NCBI GenBank assembly: GCA_021234155.1
Contig: JAJEKV010000005.1
Span: forward strand, 14,115,449 to 14,179,448
Source of the DNA: Isoetes taiwanensis
Lineage: Eukaryota > Streptophyta > Lycopodiopsida > Isoetales > Isoetaceae
Length of the DNA stretch: 64,000 nt
Direction of reading: 5' to 3'
The notes under the pieces are model-generated. The model was not told the origin of the DNA and did no database searches. It was given only the letters and a program-made list of their open reading frames with translations. Position numbers and translations under genes: made by a program. Positions 12,911 to 26,233 of this stretch are shown piece after piece. How positions within the stretch are numbered: the first letter of the stretch is position 1; the number at the start of each line of letters is the position of its first letter.

Positions 12911-13469
12911 TGTTAGAAAATGATGTCATTGCATAATTGGTTGGTGTGTTCTTCAGTACAAAATCAAGGACATAGTGTCTCAGGAGGAAGAGCCTGCTTT
13001 ACCCTAATTTAATTGTGAAGTTAACAATTGTGAAAGGAGTTTGCTTATTTAGCTGAAACCATTGGAAAAAATTCAAGTCAAACGTCAACGTGCAAGTTTT
13101 TGGGTTACAGGCCTGTGGGATATTTTGTGGTGCAAAATCTCTGAATTGGCAAGTCTATCTTCTCCGGATTTGCAGCCTTGTCGGTCGATTGTACAGGTGA
13201 TAAGGTAGAGCATTTGATGCGGGGTGTAGGTGGGAACGGAATGCATCCATGAGCTAGGGTTGGAGATCAAAGCCAACGCTGTTCCAATCAGTTGAAGTTA
13301 GGAGTATTTTCACCGCAGGTTTTTTCTTTTGGATCTAATAACTATTGCAAAAGTTGAAGGTCTTATTGACAACAAAATTTTGTTTTGTTACTAAAGGGAA
13401 TTTTGTTAATTCCTAGTGCATAAAGGATAAGTGTAAGTTGAGATAAAATCAAGTGCAATAAAACTTTCA
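12911..13469 (+). repeat. 5' LTR of the copia element
   Basis: It begins TGTTAGAAAA and ends ACTTTCA, matching 17712-18266 over its whole length. Confidence 0.92.
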
Positions 13470-13471
13470 TC

Positions 13472-13483
13472 TGGTATCAGAGC
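13472..13483 (+). promoter_or_regulatory. Primer-binding site (initiator tRNA-Met type)
   Basis: TGGTATCAGAGC lies two bases after the 5' LTR. This is the standard plant copia primer-binding site, complementary to the 3' end of initiator methionine tRNA. Confidence 0.88.
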
Positions 13484-13494
13484 AGGTTCAAGAG

Positions 13495-16400
13495 ATGTCT
13501 AGTCGTTTTGGAGCAGGGCTGTTGGCAACAATTGAAGTTTATAAAGGAGGGCCTGGTTTCCAGATCTGGAAAGATGCAGTGAAACATGTATTGGAGGTTG
13601 AGGATTTATGGGATCTTGTTGATCCAACTTATGTTGATACTGGTGCAGGTGCCACAAGATCTGCAAGTTCAAGTGTCAGAGTCGCTTTCCATCGCAGAGC
13701 TGCCGCAGATAATGCCAATCTTTGGTGATGCAACTTCCGTGAAATTAGTGGAGGTAGAGCTCTCGCCCAAATTTAGCCAAAGTAAAAGAAGCACAAGGCA
13801 TCATTGCCTCAAAGGTTAGTCCAACTATTAGGCTAAAGTTGAGAAATAAGAGTCCTAAAGAGATGTGGATGTTTATGCTAAAACATTATGAAGAGAAAAC
13901 CTCATCACAAATAGATTTATTGGACAAGGAGCTCAGAAATCTTAAGTTGCATGAGGAAGATGATGTATCAGATTTTTTTAATAAGCTTGATAATATTGTT
14001 GATCTCGCAATGGAGTAGAGCTCACCGAAAGATACCTGTGTTTTAGCAATTGCTAGAGCAATTGTTGACAATGAACAACCGAGTTTGTTCATAAGAAACA
14101 TTGCTAAGAACAGGGAAGAAGCTGAAACAATTATTAGAACAGAGATTGAACAAAAGAAGGTTACAAAGGGAGTTGAAGAGGAGGCTGAAATTTTGTATGC
14201 TGGTAAAAAGCAAGAGAAAATCATTTGTTATTTCACATGAACCCGGGTCATGTCAAAAGTCACTGTCCTAAGCTCAAGAAAAATGAGTTTTATTGTTATA
14301 CATGTGGTGGTCAAGGGCACTTAGCATCTATGTCCTACTCCAAAGGAATTTGGAAGAGGTAGGGGCAGTTCTAGTAGAGGAAGAGGTGCATCAAGGGGTC
14401 AAGGAGGAGGTAGAAAAATCTGCCTGGTACTTTCATTGCACAAGAGCATGAGGAAAGTGAGCAAATTATTGGTGAAGATGAGGTAAACCCGCTGAATTCT
14501 TGTTCTTGAAAATGAAAATAATACTAACAGATTATCTCATGCTCTTGTAGTTGATAGTGGAGCCGAAAAGATCGGGTGAGTCCACTCCACCATTTGCTCA
14601 AAAATTTGGAACAAGGAGAAGCTAGGAGTGTGCAAGTGGGGAATGGAGCCTTGCAAAAGATTAAGGGAAAGGATTGTTGCAGCTTTTATGATTTGCATGG
14701 AAATGTAGTAAATATTAAAAATGTTTTAGGTGTACACAGATCATCAAAAATCTTATCTCTCAGTAGTCGGGTTGGTTGATTTGGGCTACGAGTGGTGTTT
14801 GATGACATTGGCTGTAATATATGGTTTGGTAATGAAATCAAGTTTTTGCCAAAGCGTGTTGGTAAATTATTTCAATTTGAACATGTCAGTGATTTACCTT
14901 GTCAAATGTTGATGCTTTCTGAATTTGAACTATGGCACAATCGATTAGCACACACTCATGCAAATAATCTGAAAGCATTAGCAAAGAAAGGATTTATCAA
15001 ATATGAAAGTGAAGGAAAAGGGCATATTTGTGAAGGTTGTATGCTAGGCAAAATAAATAGTTTGCCTTTTCACAAATCAAAAAAGAAGACCAAAGAAATC
15101 TTAGAGCTGGTGCACACTGATTTGTGTGGGCCTCTAAATGTCAGAGGAAGGACAAACAAAAGGTATTTTATCACCTTTATTGATGATCATACCAAAAATG
15201 CAAGTGCTACTTGTTGGCTAATAAAGCTCAAGCATTAGTTGCATTCAAGCAGTTTGTTATGGAAGCCGAAAGACAAAACAGCAAGAAGTTAAAATGCATA
15301 AGATCCGATCGAGGAGGAGAATATCTTTCAGCCAAGTTTAAAAGTTTTTGCATAGCAAATGGCATTAAGAGACAATTGACTTGTAGATACACTCCTCAAC
15401 AAAATGGAGGGCGAAAAAGAAGAAATAGAACTTTGATGAATGCAAAGTAGGTCAATGATTAAGAATAGTGGTTTGCCAAACTACTTATGGGAAGAAGCCT
15501 TGCTAACTGCTAATGGTATTCAAAATAAGCTGCCTACATCTAGTCTGCAAGGGAATATCCCAGACATAATGTGGTATGGAGAGCATTTGGAGATTGACTA
15601 TGAAAAATTTAAAGCTTATGGATGTTTAGCTTATGTGCATAAGCCAGATGAGCTAAGGAAAAAGCTTGATGACAAAGCTGAAGTAGGGTATCTAGTGGGC
15701 TATGATAACCAAATAAAAGGTACGTAATTTTGTTCCGCATAATAAAAGCATACTTATTAGCAGAGATGTTGTTTTTTGTGAGGATGTGTTATATAAAAAT
15801 AGACATCATCAAGTCTCAAAAGTCTCAAAGGCAATCACAGTTGAGAAACCATCATCAACATATGATAATCAAGTTGATGATGAAGACGAGGAGGAGGCAG
15901 AAATAAAACAAGCTGAACATACAGCAGAACCTGAGAAGGCAGAGAATGACATCACTGAGCCAGAAGTTGTTGAAGCTGGCCTACCGTGAGAAACAAAGTT
16001 AGAAAAGGAAAACCGGCACAAAGGCTTCTAGGTGAGGTTTAATTTGACAAAGACATTTATGGAAGGAATATAATGGGTAGAAGTAAAAGGCTTGAGCAAG
16101 AAGCAGAAATTGATGTTCAGGAACAAATAATGGCTATAATAGAGAATGAAGAAATACCTAGAACTGTTGAGCAGGCTTTTAAAAGCAGTAATGCCAAGCA
16201 ATGGGAAAATGCCATGAGTGATGAGTTAAACTCATTTGCAGATACTCACACTTATGATGTTGTAGAACAACCAGCTGGACAAAATATAATTGGTAGTAAA
16301 TGGATTTTTAAAATTAAAGATAATGCAGATGGTTCTAAGAAATACAAAGCACGGTTAGTTGCACAGGGGTTTACTCAAAAACAAGGCCAAGATTATGATG

Positions 16401-17640
16401 AAACCTATTCTCCTATTGTCAAACTTACAAGTGTAAGAGTACTCTTAAGTTTGGCAAATGCACTTGGCTTTGAAATACATCATATGGATGTAAAGACAGC
16501 TTTTCTAAATGCTACACTAGAAGAAGATATTTATATGAGACAAGCCCCTGGTTTTGAACAAGGAGAAAATCTTGTTTGGAAACTGAACAGAGCAGTTTGT
16601 GGTCTAAAGCAAGCTCCCAGGGAGTGGTATATTTGCATGGATTCTTTTCTTAGAGAACAAGGGTTTGAAAAGTTGCAAAATGATGGTAACTTGTATAGGT
16701 ACAGTCAGGGGAATGATTTCTGCATACTAGCCTTGTATGTAGATGATCAGATTATGACCGCCAAATTCAACAAATTTTGACTCTCTCCAAGAATATTTTG
16801 AAACATCGATTTAAAATGACTGATTTGGGACCATTGCAAAAATTTCTGGGTATAGAAGTCATAAGAGACAGAAAGAACAAAATTCTGAAGTTAAAACAAA
16901 GGGGCCATATAGAGAACATGATCAGAAAATTCAATATGCAAGATGCTTGCATTGTGAAGACTCCAATTGTTCCAGGGCATACCTTAACTGCAAATACTGA
17001 AGTTGATTCAAAAGAACTTGAATATATGCAACATGTACCATATCGCGGCATTAGTTGGTCGCTTTGTTATACTTGAGTAACAATACTAGGCCGATATCGC
17101 TTATGCGCTTAATATTCTTAGTAGAAGATGCAATAATCCCAGTAAAGTACATTGGCTGGCTGCAAAAAGAGTGTTGAAATACTTGAAAGGCACAAAAGAT
17201 TTTGGAATAACTTTTGACAATGATAATCTTCAAATGTGGGCCTACTCTGATGCTGATTGGGTAGGAGATCAAACTGAAAGAAAATCAACTACGATATGCA
17301 ATCTTTCTTGAGGAGGTGTCATATCTTGGAGAACTAAGAAGCCTCAGAATTGCTTTATCATCTCATTGGTTTAATATGCGCTTCTCACTCTTGACAAGAG
17401 AAGTGGTTTGGTTAAGAAGATTATTAGAAGAGTTAGGGTTTGAAATGATCAATCCAACTAACATTTTCTCGATAGCCAAAGCCGCATTGCAATAGTAAAA
17501 AAATCCAGCTTGATCATGAGCCGAACCAAACATATAGAGTTAAGTATGCACTACATCGTGGATCAAGCCGCAAAGGGCAATATTCAAATGGTGTATATCA
17601 GAACCCAAAAGTGTGATAGCGTATGTCTTTACTAAAGGGC
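13495..17640 (+). pseudogene. gag-pol of the copia fossil
   Basis: The gag text opens at MSSRFGAGLLATIEVY, with the copia-type start 'F.IWK' soon after. The domains are gag, zinc knuckle (CYTCGGQGHLA), integrase core, RT (KARLVAQGFTQKQGQDYDE) and RNase H. The order is that of Ty1/copia (integrase before RT). The reading frame is interrupted in several places. Per-break detail is not given for such fossils. Confidence 0.85.
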
Positions 17641-17711
17641 TTTCGTAAAACAAGTTTACTGTGTTTTCAAAAACAATTGAAGGTTCACGCCTTTATGCAA
17701 TGAAGGAGGAG

Positions 17712-18266
17712 TGTTAGAAAATGATGTCATTGCATAATTGGTTGGTGTGTTCTTCAAGACAAAATCAAGGACATAGTGTCTCGAGGAAGAGCCTCGCTTT
17801 ACCCTAATTTAATTGTGAAGTTAACAATTGTGAAAGGAGTTTGCTTATTTAGCTGAAAACCATTGGAAAAAATTCAAGTCAAACGCCAACGGCAAGTTTT
17901 TGGGTTACAGCCCTGGGGATATTTCGTGGTGCAAAATCTCCGAATTGGCAAGTCTATCTTCTCCTGATTTGCAGCCTTGTCGGCCGACAGGCAGGTGATA
18001 AGGTAGAGCATTTGATGCGGGTGTAGGTGGGAACGGAATGCATCCATGAGCTAGGGTTGGAGATCAAAGCCAACGCTGTTCCAATCAGTTGAAGTTAGGA
18101 GTATTTTCACTGCAGTGTTTTTCTCTTTGGACGAATAACTATTGCAAAAGTTGAAGGTCTTATTGACAACAAAATTTTGTTTTGTTACTAAAGGGAATTT
18201 TGTTAATTCCTAGTGCATAAAGGATAAGTGTAAGTTGAGATAAAATCAAGTGCAATAAAACTTTCA
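17712..18266 (+). repeat. 3' LTR of the copia element
   Basis: A purine tract (TGAAGGAGGAG) precedes TGTTAGAAAATG. It is a full-length partner of 12911-13469 and is followed by TATTG. Confidence 0.92.
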
Positions 18267-18271
18267 TATTG

Positions 18272-19400
18272 GACACCTGTTTACCTTTTTCTTGCTTTGC
18301 AAGGTAATTCTTGACACTGCAGAACTTCTCTTCATGACCTATCTCTTTGCAAAAAGAACAAATAGGACATTCTCTACCAAAATGGCCGCTTTTGTGGCAT
18401 TTAGGACAAGATCTTGCAAAGCAATTTTCAGCCCTATGATAGGGTTTACCACAGTTTGTGCATTCAGGTATGGCAGAGCTAGAAGAAGGAGCATTATTAC
18501 TATTTTTTAACTCCATGAGTTGTTTGGTAACTTCTAAGAGAGCTTCAGATACCTTACTTATCTCGTGATTTTCATTTCAAAACCCGGGGTCTAGCTCTTC
18601 AACTTTTGGCTTCTTTTTTCCTTTCCTTCGAACCGTGATACACAAAAGCAGCATTAGCATAGTGTGACTCGTGGCTCAAGATCATGATGAGGAGGGTAGA
18701 ATGGATCTCTGATTTCATCATCGTGCGATAGCTTAGCATTTCTACTAAATCTACAAAATTTTTACAAATGTCTTATGGATTGAATCTAGCTCACCAAACT
18801 TTTGAAGTTTTAATAACTTTCTATAAATCTTAGGCCCGACATCAAACCTCTAATAAAGGAAGCAACCAGATGCAAAGTTGGGTGGGAAACATGGTTCCTA
18901 TTACACACCAGCAAATAAGAGTTAAATCTTTCCACATACTTGCTTCACACTTTCACCAGATTTAATAGAAAAGGAATTGAGCTCAAAAACAAGGTCCCCG
19001 GGTGAAGTAGTCTTACCAAACCTTGACAGAAACCTTTGTTCCAATTCATCCCACTTAGTACCTATTGACAACGAAATCCAACCAGATCCGCCTCATCACC
19101 TTTCATGCATTTGATAAACTCAAGAAACCTGGTACCTTTCTTCTTCCCATGCTCCTCATAATATTCTTCAAAATTCTTCAAGAAATTGTTAGCATTCATG
19201 GAAGAATCATAACAAGGGGAAGAAATGTATAGTGAGCTCAAATTGGTAAGGAGCTTGTGGAGGAAAAGGCAAAGCGTAAACATTTGTAACATTTGTCGTG
19301 GAACCGTAGCCACTTTCATGCTTACCCCTACTAGATCTGGTTGACCTGTTACCGGGTTGCTCAACAGCTCAACAGCCTTTCTTGGTGCCATGGAGTTCAA
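18272..19400 (-). pseudogene. gag part of the Ty3/gypsy fossil
   Basis: The minus strand opens with MAPRKAVELLSNPVTGQP close to the 5' LTR. Further on it carries Cys-rich zinc-knuckle text (CTNCGKPYHRAENC, CPKCHKSGHFGREC, CSFCKEIGHEEKFC), giving three CCHC-like fingers in a row. It is broken, and the copia insertion cuts it off just after the knuckles. Confidence 0.75.
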
Positions 19401-19431
19401 CTTCCGTGAAAATCTCTAAGGACCTCCATAA

Positions 19432-21891
19432 TGTTAGCCTAAAACCCGGAATTTTAGTCTAACCTCAAGGAGCTCAAACAAATTGGTTAGGACTCCTCCA
19501 GATCACTTAGGGTGATCAATCCTCAACATATGAATCGAGAAAAGTCATTTTGAAACAATGGTTTCTTCAAAATCACTAGAGTCCCCTAAAACCTAAAAAG
19601 CTGCCGAAAGCAAAAATTGGTCTTGCGCATTACACCTTGTGAGATTTTTGAGATGTGATTGATGGTATAGATGATCAACTAGCGAGGAAACCGATGGTGA
19701 AGATTTGACTTGATTTGAATAGGGAAGGCCGAGAAAATCTAGGTCAAAGTCGGGTCAAAAATTGGCCAAAAAAACAGAGAGCCAAATTTTGCGATGGAGC
19801 TTGATAAGAATTTTGAATTGGGATCCGCGGCAAATTTACTTAATAGCCCCCTAGATCACGTATATAGAGTTTAAATAGCAAAAGATGTTTTATTTTTTCT
19901 CCAGAAGTAGCTAAAGCCCCGAGAAAAGCATAAACACCGGTGAATAAATACCATGGAAGGAAAGTTCTTTTATATGTTTTCTTTGAATGTATAGGTTTCT
20001 AATGTTTTTATGAAGATGGAATGTAACTACCTAAAGAGAATATAACTTGAATAAATATTTTTGGCTTTGCTTTTTAGTTTTTAGCTTTAAAAGAACAATG
20101 CAGAATTACATGTAAGATGAATGTGCAATGATGACAATAATTTTCCAGTAAAGACTATGCATTATCATAATATAATAATGTAACACAAAAAAATTAATAG
20201 TGTCAATCAGACATTACCAAAGTTTAGGATATAATAGTGCTTGAGGGCAACTTCCGTGTCTGTCTCGAGCCTTTAGAGAATCTCGATATCTACCAATGAA
20301 GCTAAATGAAAGGATTATTCGAGTTGTAATTGAAGTGCTTCAATGTCGAACAAGTCACACCGGGACATATCATTCAATTTCGAGCAGAACAGAGCAAAAT
20401 CTGAGTAGAGCAGATCAAGATAATAATAGTGCGCCAAGATCACAGAGGTCTATCTCTGAGGGGACGCGGGCCGATTCGACTGCTTTTCTTGGCTTAAAAG
20501 CTGTTCTTCCCAAAAGCTAGCTCGGTTGAGTGATTTGAGGCCCAAATTGAGCAATTTCTACCGAATCAAGTGCCACAAAGGATCCCCATGGTTTCGGAAA
20601 AGGTTTAGGAGCAAATTTCGGGCAAAATTGGCGGGCTTCAATCGGATTTAGGCACGAATTGGCGGATTTAAAGGTGTTCCCCTATTTCCTAGGGTTCATC
20701 GAAAATTCTTAAGGGTGATATATCCCACGTGCAAAAACGAGTCCTGAGGCTTCAGATATAAGAATAGTGTTGACCCCACTATTAACTTTATGCGCCTACC
20801 AGGGGACAACCAGCCCGCAGTTCCGCCCCCCCCCTGGCCACGCGGAAAAATGGGGGTGACTCGAACTATGCGTAAGTAGATAGGGTAGATAGGCTAGAAT
20901 AGGTTTTTTATTTTTGGCACGCATCCCAAGAATCCAATTTTGAAGGTCTTCCCAAGGGTTTTTTTTTTTTTTTTTTTGAATTTTAAAAGACCAAGTTAGC
21001 TCTTTTTTTCCAAGCTTTCCATCTAGAGGGTTTTAGGTCAAACCTGAAACATTTGAATTTTGGTCCCTTTTGACCCATGGTCAATGAATATTGCAACATA
21101 GGGATGGTGAAAAAAAGTCATAGGAAAAAAGATGGGAAAAGGGGTGTAAATAGGCTATGCCCTGGGTTTAGGAAGATGAAATGAGGATGAAAAAGGAGTT
21201 TTCTTGCCTTTGAAGGTTTTCAAGATCACTAGGGACAATTCTCAAGTGAAGGTGGGAAAAATAAAAAATAAGTAGTGGAATGGTGAGAAAAGGTCTCAAA
21301 AGTGGAAACAATGGTGAAGGAAAAGTTTTGAAGGCTCTTGGGATATAGAAAGGGGACTGTAAGATGAATGGAATGAAGAAGAGATGGGTACCTCTCAGAG
21401 CACTTGATCTTATCTCAAATTGTTTCTAGAGCTCAATTCATACCTCCTAGTGAAGATAGGTTTGCTCAAAGCCTAAGGTCTTCCAAACTTCTATAAGGGT
21501 CTTCCAAACTTCAAGGCTAGAATAAGAGCAAATTTCACTTCTAGGTAGCATCCTCATGTGTGTGTGACTTCAAACTACTCAAGCAAGCTTCATAAGATTG
21601 AGCTTTGGTAAAATGTCTTGTGCCTCCTTGATAAACTTGCTATAGCCTTTGCCTGGTCTTCAAATCAAAGGAAAAATGTTAAACAAATGGGAATGTGCCT
21701 AGAAAGGTGTTTTACCTCAAGGAAAAGACTAGGCCATAATAGGAGATCCCCAATGTCTTCCAATCTTGGTCAAATGTCTTCCAAACTCTGATGGGATCAC
21801 AATAGCCTGGAACTTTTCCTTAAAGGAAATATAAATGAAACAAAGGTTTTGATACATAGATGCTGGTCCATGTTGCCAAAAATGGGCAACA
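19432..21891 (-). repeat. 5' LTR of the Ty3/gypsy element (right side)
   Basis: It starts TGTTAGCCTAAAACC and ends GGGCAACA on the plus strand, followed by GGATG. It is a full-length match to 5606-8073. Confidence 0.88.
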
Positions 21892-22312
21892 GGATGAAAT
21901 ATAACACCATTCTGTAATTTTCAGAATTCATCTGAAGTTTTGTGCTTCAGTTGTGAAAATGAATGTCTTGCTTTCTTTTGAAGACTTGAATTCTTTTGAA
22001 CACTGTATGCCTTATTTTGTGACAAAGAACATATAATTGAATATGAATTTTCATTCAAATGAATCGAGGTTACAATAACAATTATGTACATAAAAAAGAT
22101 ATACAGTGATTTGAAAGTACGAGGTGACTCATGCACCCACATACTTCTCAATACATATATTCCTCTCCGTTCCAGCTTTTGTTGCTTCTAATCTTCAAAT
22201 TTCAAGCATGAACACCTATTAACATCAAGTAGATCCTAGTCTGAAATGTCCACAACCTGCAGTTAACTACACTTTGTCAATAATAGAGATTGGTTTGTCT
22301 GCTGCATTTAAG

Positions 22313-25300
22313 TTAACTTGCTAGATTAGGCAAGAATATATTCACTCCTTTCAAGTACCCCTTCACAAATTTGTGCATAAACGAACATAAGACATGGTCA
22401 CAAGAATGACTATCAGTTTGAAGAGGCGTTTTGAAAAATTTCACAACATCTGAGATTGTAAAGCTGAAATTATTGTGTCCAAACAATTCCAGGAACTTGC
22501 ATTCAAAGTTTGTTGTGATTATGTGACAACAGCAAAATGCAATGAACAAGCACTAACCTCTCAATATGTCTGCTTCTGCCATGCAAGTCCATATTATCAA
22601 AGTGATATATTCCTGGTTTATATCTCCGTACGTACCACGGCAAGATTTCCATCAAAAACAACAGTCCAAAGATGTCCATCATAAGCAGAAACAAACATGT
22701 ACTGGCACTTATCCAGATTCACATGTTTCCTTATTGTTTTATAACTATTTGTGTCCTTGGACAATGTCGAGTGAAAAAGAGGATCAAAGAAATGGAAGGG
22801 ATGGCTCATTCCTTGGAGCATCAAGTAATATTCCATGAATCTGCAAACATATGCATATGATGGCACAATCCTAATTATCACAAATCAGAGGAAAGTATCA
22901 CCTTGAGAAAAGGAGGATCAATTGATATCAGCTTCCAAAATTTTGATGTTGGTGGAGCTAATCACGACAGTTTCAGTTCCACTCAGCAACGCTTTCAAAT
23001 GTGTATGTGGCTTTAGATAGACATGGGTTGCCGAAGGTCATCTCTAGTTCTAAACACATATGAGAACATTTGCTCACAATCGATTCAAATATTTTAAATT
23101 GAAAAAGTACAACACATATCATAAAACTTTTTTACTTATATTGACTTTCAAAGAGTTTTACAAGATTCATCTATGAAAATACTTGTCGTGTATTTTCATG
23201 CAGTTGCTCGACTCTTCAGAATCCCACATGTTCCACATTTGATTTTCCTTCACATGAGCAGGCACACTTTCTGAAGTCAGAAGTCCTTCCAGCCATGGTT
23301 TGAGTTGCTCCAAAAGGAAATTGGAATCTAATCTGTCAGGAGCAAAACTATCTGGACATATCATAGTGTTTGGCTGCTTGGCAGAATCCTTATACCTTTG
23401 TGTTGGTGCAATCATCCTGATTCCAAATAAAAAAAAATCTGCCCTTATATTCCTGTAGCAACTTTCTCACCAACAAGTCGACATTAATCTTAGCCATGCT
23501 GGACCACAATGCAATCTCAAATTTTGAAAAACACTATTCTAAGACTCCTATAAACCAGGCCTGAAAACGGCTGCCTTTTGAAGGTTCAATTTCTAGAGGG
23601 TCACTTTTGGCTCGGCCGATGCAGTGATCTTATCTTTCAAGTCATAGAACTTGCCCAAAACCCCATTAAAATCCATGACAAGGAGAATATCAGTTAACCT
23701 CTTGGTTTTTTTTTTTGTTGAGAAGGTATTGGACTTTATGAGCAGGCTGCATCTTGTTCATGATCTGGGGGTTTCTTTGTCAACTTCATCACCTGTATCC
23801 GTCTGTGGCTCATGTTCAGAGCAAAACTTTTGTCTGGTGTAGGATCCCGTGCAGAATGAGTCTCAGGGAAATTAATTTCGCCGTCTAAAACAGATGCATT
23901 GGGAATCTCTTCATGATGGCTCGCAGTAGCATTTATCTCTATGACATAATTGAGATGAGGAAGACCAAAGAAAAATACAAAAAAATAAATCATGTATGTG
24001 GCATTAATACTTACTTGACACGACTGCATTCAGTTCACTATCCAAATTGCATTTTGGATTCTCGCTGATGTCAGCAGCTGGGATTGACTTTGAAGTTTCC
24101 AATGGGGTGAATTCTAGGTGCACCCAGGTGGTATCTTGCAGTCTCATAATTGATCGAGGCATGGATAACTATTGGATATCCTTGGTCTCAAATTTCTCAG
24201 TAGACATGTGACAACATCAGTAAACATTAGTTAAGGTACTTACTTGTGTTTATTGGTTCTTGTGGTACCACTCGAACACCAAAAACCAAAAGCCATGTCT
24301 CCGACATAATGTGGGCACAATTGGGACTACAGCAGGTTCTAGAATGTCTACAAAACAAATCCAATATCAATAAAGCCTGCAAACGAGGTTAGAAATAATA
24401 ATGTTTACCTCAAATGGTATGACAAACATGGAATGCGATACGGATGACTGCATTCTGCTTTCACAACTGGCAACAATTTACCCTTCCATTTTAGACACCA
24501 TCCACAATATGGGCAACCTTCATCACCATCTTCTTCTACCTCAGAAAGCATTGGAAGCGTAGGATCTAAAGGAGTGTCATGGCCACTACGTTCAGAGAAA
24601 ATCTCAAATCTTTGCATTCGAGGTTGCAGCTCCAACAGTAAGGCTTCACATGCCCTTAGCTCAATTTCATTTTTTGCTAGTTCCTTATTCAATTGACTCA
24701 TCCTAGGCAACACTGTACCATTTAACTCTCCATCCTTTAGTTCGCTTACAACCTGAACACCCTCTGCTACTTTCGGGTTTGCCGTCATGATTGACTGCCA
24801 TCTGTGCAAATCAGCTCTAATTTCTGATTGTTTGTGCTTCATCAACTCAATCTTTCATTGCTTGCATCTATCAAACCTAGCTTATGTTGCAGCCAACCAT
24901 TTCTTCACAAGTCTGCCATAGTCTGCAAACAAAATACTCCATATATGTCAGCCTTCTAACATAGTAAGCCACATACTGCTGGACGACAACAATCACACAC
25001 CACACAATACAAGATACTCTTAACACACCACACCAACCAACACAGTACACACCATACAATACACTGCACACACCACATAACATAGGTTGCACTATCACCA
25101 CTATTGACAACACAATAACGTACATCACATCACACACCACACAACACGTTGCATGCACCACACAACATAGGCTGCACTATCACCACTATTGGCGTCACAA
25201 AATCTATACCATACTACACATCACACAACATAGTACAACCCACACAATACACTGCACACACCACACAACATTCACCACTATTGGCAACACAATAACCTAC

Positions 25301-26233
25301 ACCACACAACACAGTACACACCACAGAACACGTTGCATATACCACACAACATAGGCTGCACTATCACCACTATTGGCGGCACAATAACCTACACCATACC
25401 ACACAACAGGTGCATACACTACACAACATAGGTTACACTATCACCAGTATTGGTGGCCCTATAACCTACACCACACCATACTGGTATACCACACCTGACT
25501 TGCTACTACTATCACCCCACATATGCCACGCACCACAATGTGGCAGTACTATTAGCACCATTGGCAGCACAAAATCTCGCTCCACCACGACAAAGATACA
25601 CCACACCACAAATGCTAGTATTATTCTCACCCTAGACTACAAACAACAAGCCAGCAACTCACTATTCACAAGACCACACATACCTCAACTATCATTGTGG
25701 TAGCCATAGCACGAAATGCCTCATATTAGCACAGAACACATGCATAGATGGCATCACAGAGGCACAACATGACAATACAGCCAACATGATGCAAATGGAT
25801 TTGAGGTTACCCTTTTGTGTTGATAGAAACAATCTAGGGTAAGCTTGAGATTCTTTTCTAATGTAATACAACTAATAATTGAACATACCTGCAATGCCAT
25901 ATTTTGGCCTCAAAATATTGCTCTGCTTTTCTATTTTGATTGTGAGTTTAGATTGAATGTGTTTCTTCCCTATCATGGTTTGACTATGTTCTGATTGACA
26001 ATATATCACGATTGTTCTGATTTGGTTTTTTCCCTATCATCTTCATCATCCCTGTCACTTTTACTGTTTTCTTCCTGCTCAGGTTGGATTTGCCTATGCT
26101 TTCTCTTGGGTCTATAAGAACTAGCCTCTACTTTCTCATTGGGAGTTTTGTAATAATCCAAGAAGCTCTTCCAATTAACAGCCTTCCCCTTTATATGTAG
26201 ATAATAAGCCACTAGCCAGGCTCCAGGAGCCAT
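22313..26233 (-). pseudogene. Remnant of a multi-exon gene with a Ulp1-type (C48) cysteine peptidase domain
   Basis: Minus-strand coding-like pieces occur in order. These are 26233-26006 (MAPGAWLVAYYLHIKGK, then an acidic/basic tail), 24845-24405 (a helical coiled-coil-like stretch ending in a Cys pair region CPYCGWCLKWKGK), 24029-23736 in part, 23415-23167, and the peptidase at 22881-22313. The peptidase shows CQYMFVSAYDGHLWTVVF, YHFDNMDLHGRS and TPLQTDSHSCDHVLC. The last holds the candidate catalytic Cys, and GHLW stands where family members have HW. The first two peptidase pieces lie in different frames, and a gt-ag interval near 22559-22500 could be a short intron. Such Ulp1 genes are common cargo of plant DNA transposons. 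No element ends were found. Probably a broken copy. Confidence 0.5.
24940..25640. repeat. AC-rich minisatellite
   Basis: Irregular tandem copies of a unit of roughly 80-95 bases contain ACTATCACCACTATTGGC followed by (CA)-rich text such as CACACCACACAACA. At least five copies of the core are visible (near 25090, 25170, 25265, 25350 and 25431), increasingly diverged to the right. It lies between pieces of the Ulp1-type remnant, probably in an intron. Confidence 0.75.

Larger units (their letters stand above)
12911..18266 (+). mobile_element. Ty1/copia LTR retrotransposon (fossil), nested in the gypsy gag region
   Basis: The element is about 5.36 kb, has LTRs of about 0.56 kb (TGTTAGAAAATG...CTTTCA) and a TATTG duplication. 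Its parts on the plus strand follow copia order: gag with a CCHC knuckle (near 14230-14340), integrase (14930-15450; DLCGPL, FIDDHT, RSDRGGEY), reverse transcriptase (16070-17050; MDVKTAFLN, LYVDDQ) and RNase H-like text. It is broken with several interruptions, though long frames survive. It is therefore younger than its host element, which is on the opposite strand. Confidence 0.93.
5606..21891 (-). mobile_element. Ty3/gypsy LTR retrotransposon (fossil) carrying a nested copia element
   Basis: A complete outline is visible: two LTRs of about 2.46 kb, a 5-bp target duplication, and gag and pol text on the minus strand between them. Without the nested copia element it would be about 10.9 kb. 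In minus-strand order the parts are 5' LTR, gag with zinc knuckles, an extra RNase-H-like domain, reverse transcriptase, integrase and 3' LTR. The coding regions are broken in many places. The LTR pair aligns end to end with scattered substitutions and small indels, so the insertion is old but still easy to trace. I did not find a primer-binding site matching a usual plant tRNA next to the 5' LTR. Confidence 0.9.

Noticed and set aside
24877-25161. Minus-strand 94-codon frame rich in V, C and Y
   Set aside because: A translation of the AC-rich minisatellite, not a protein gene.
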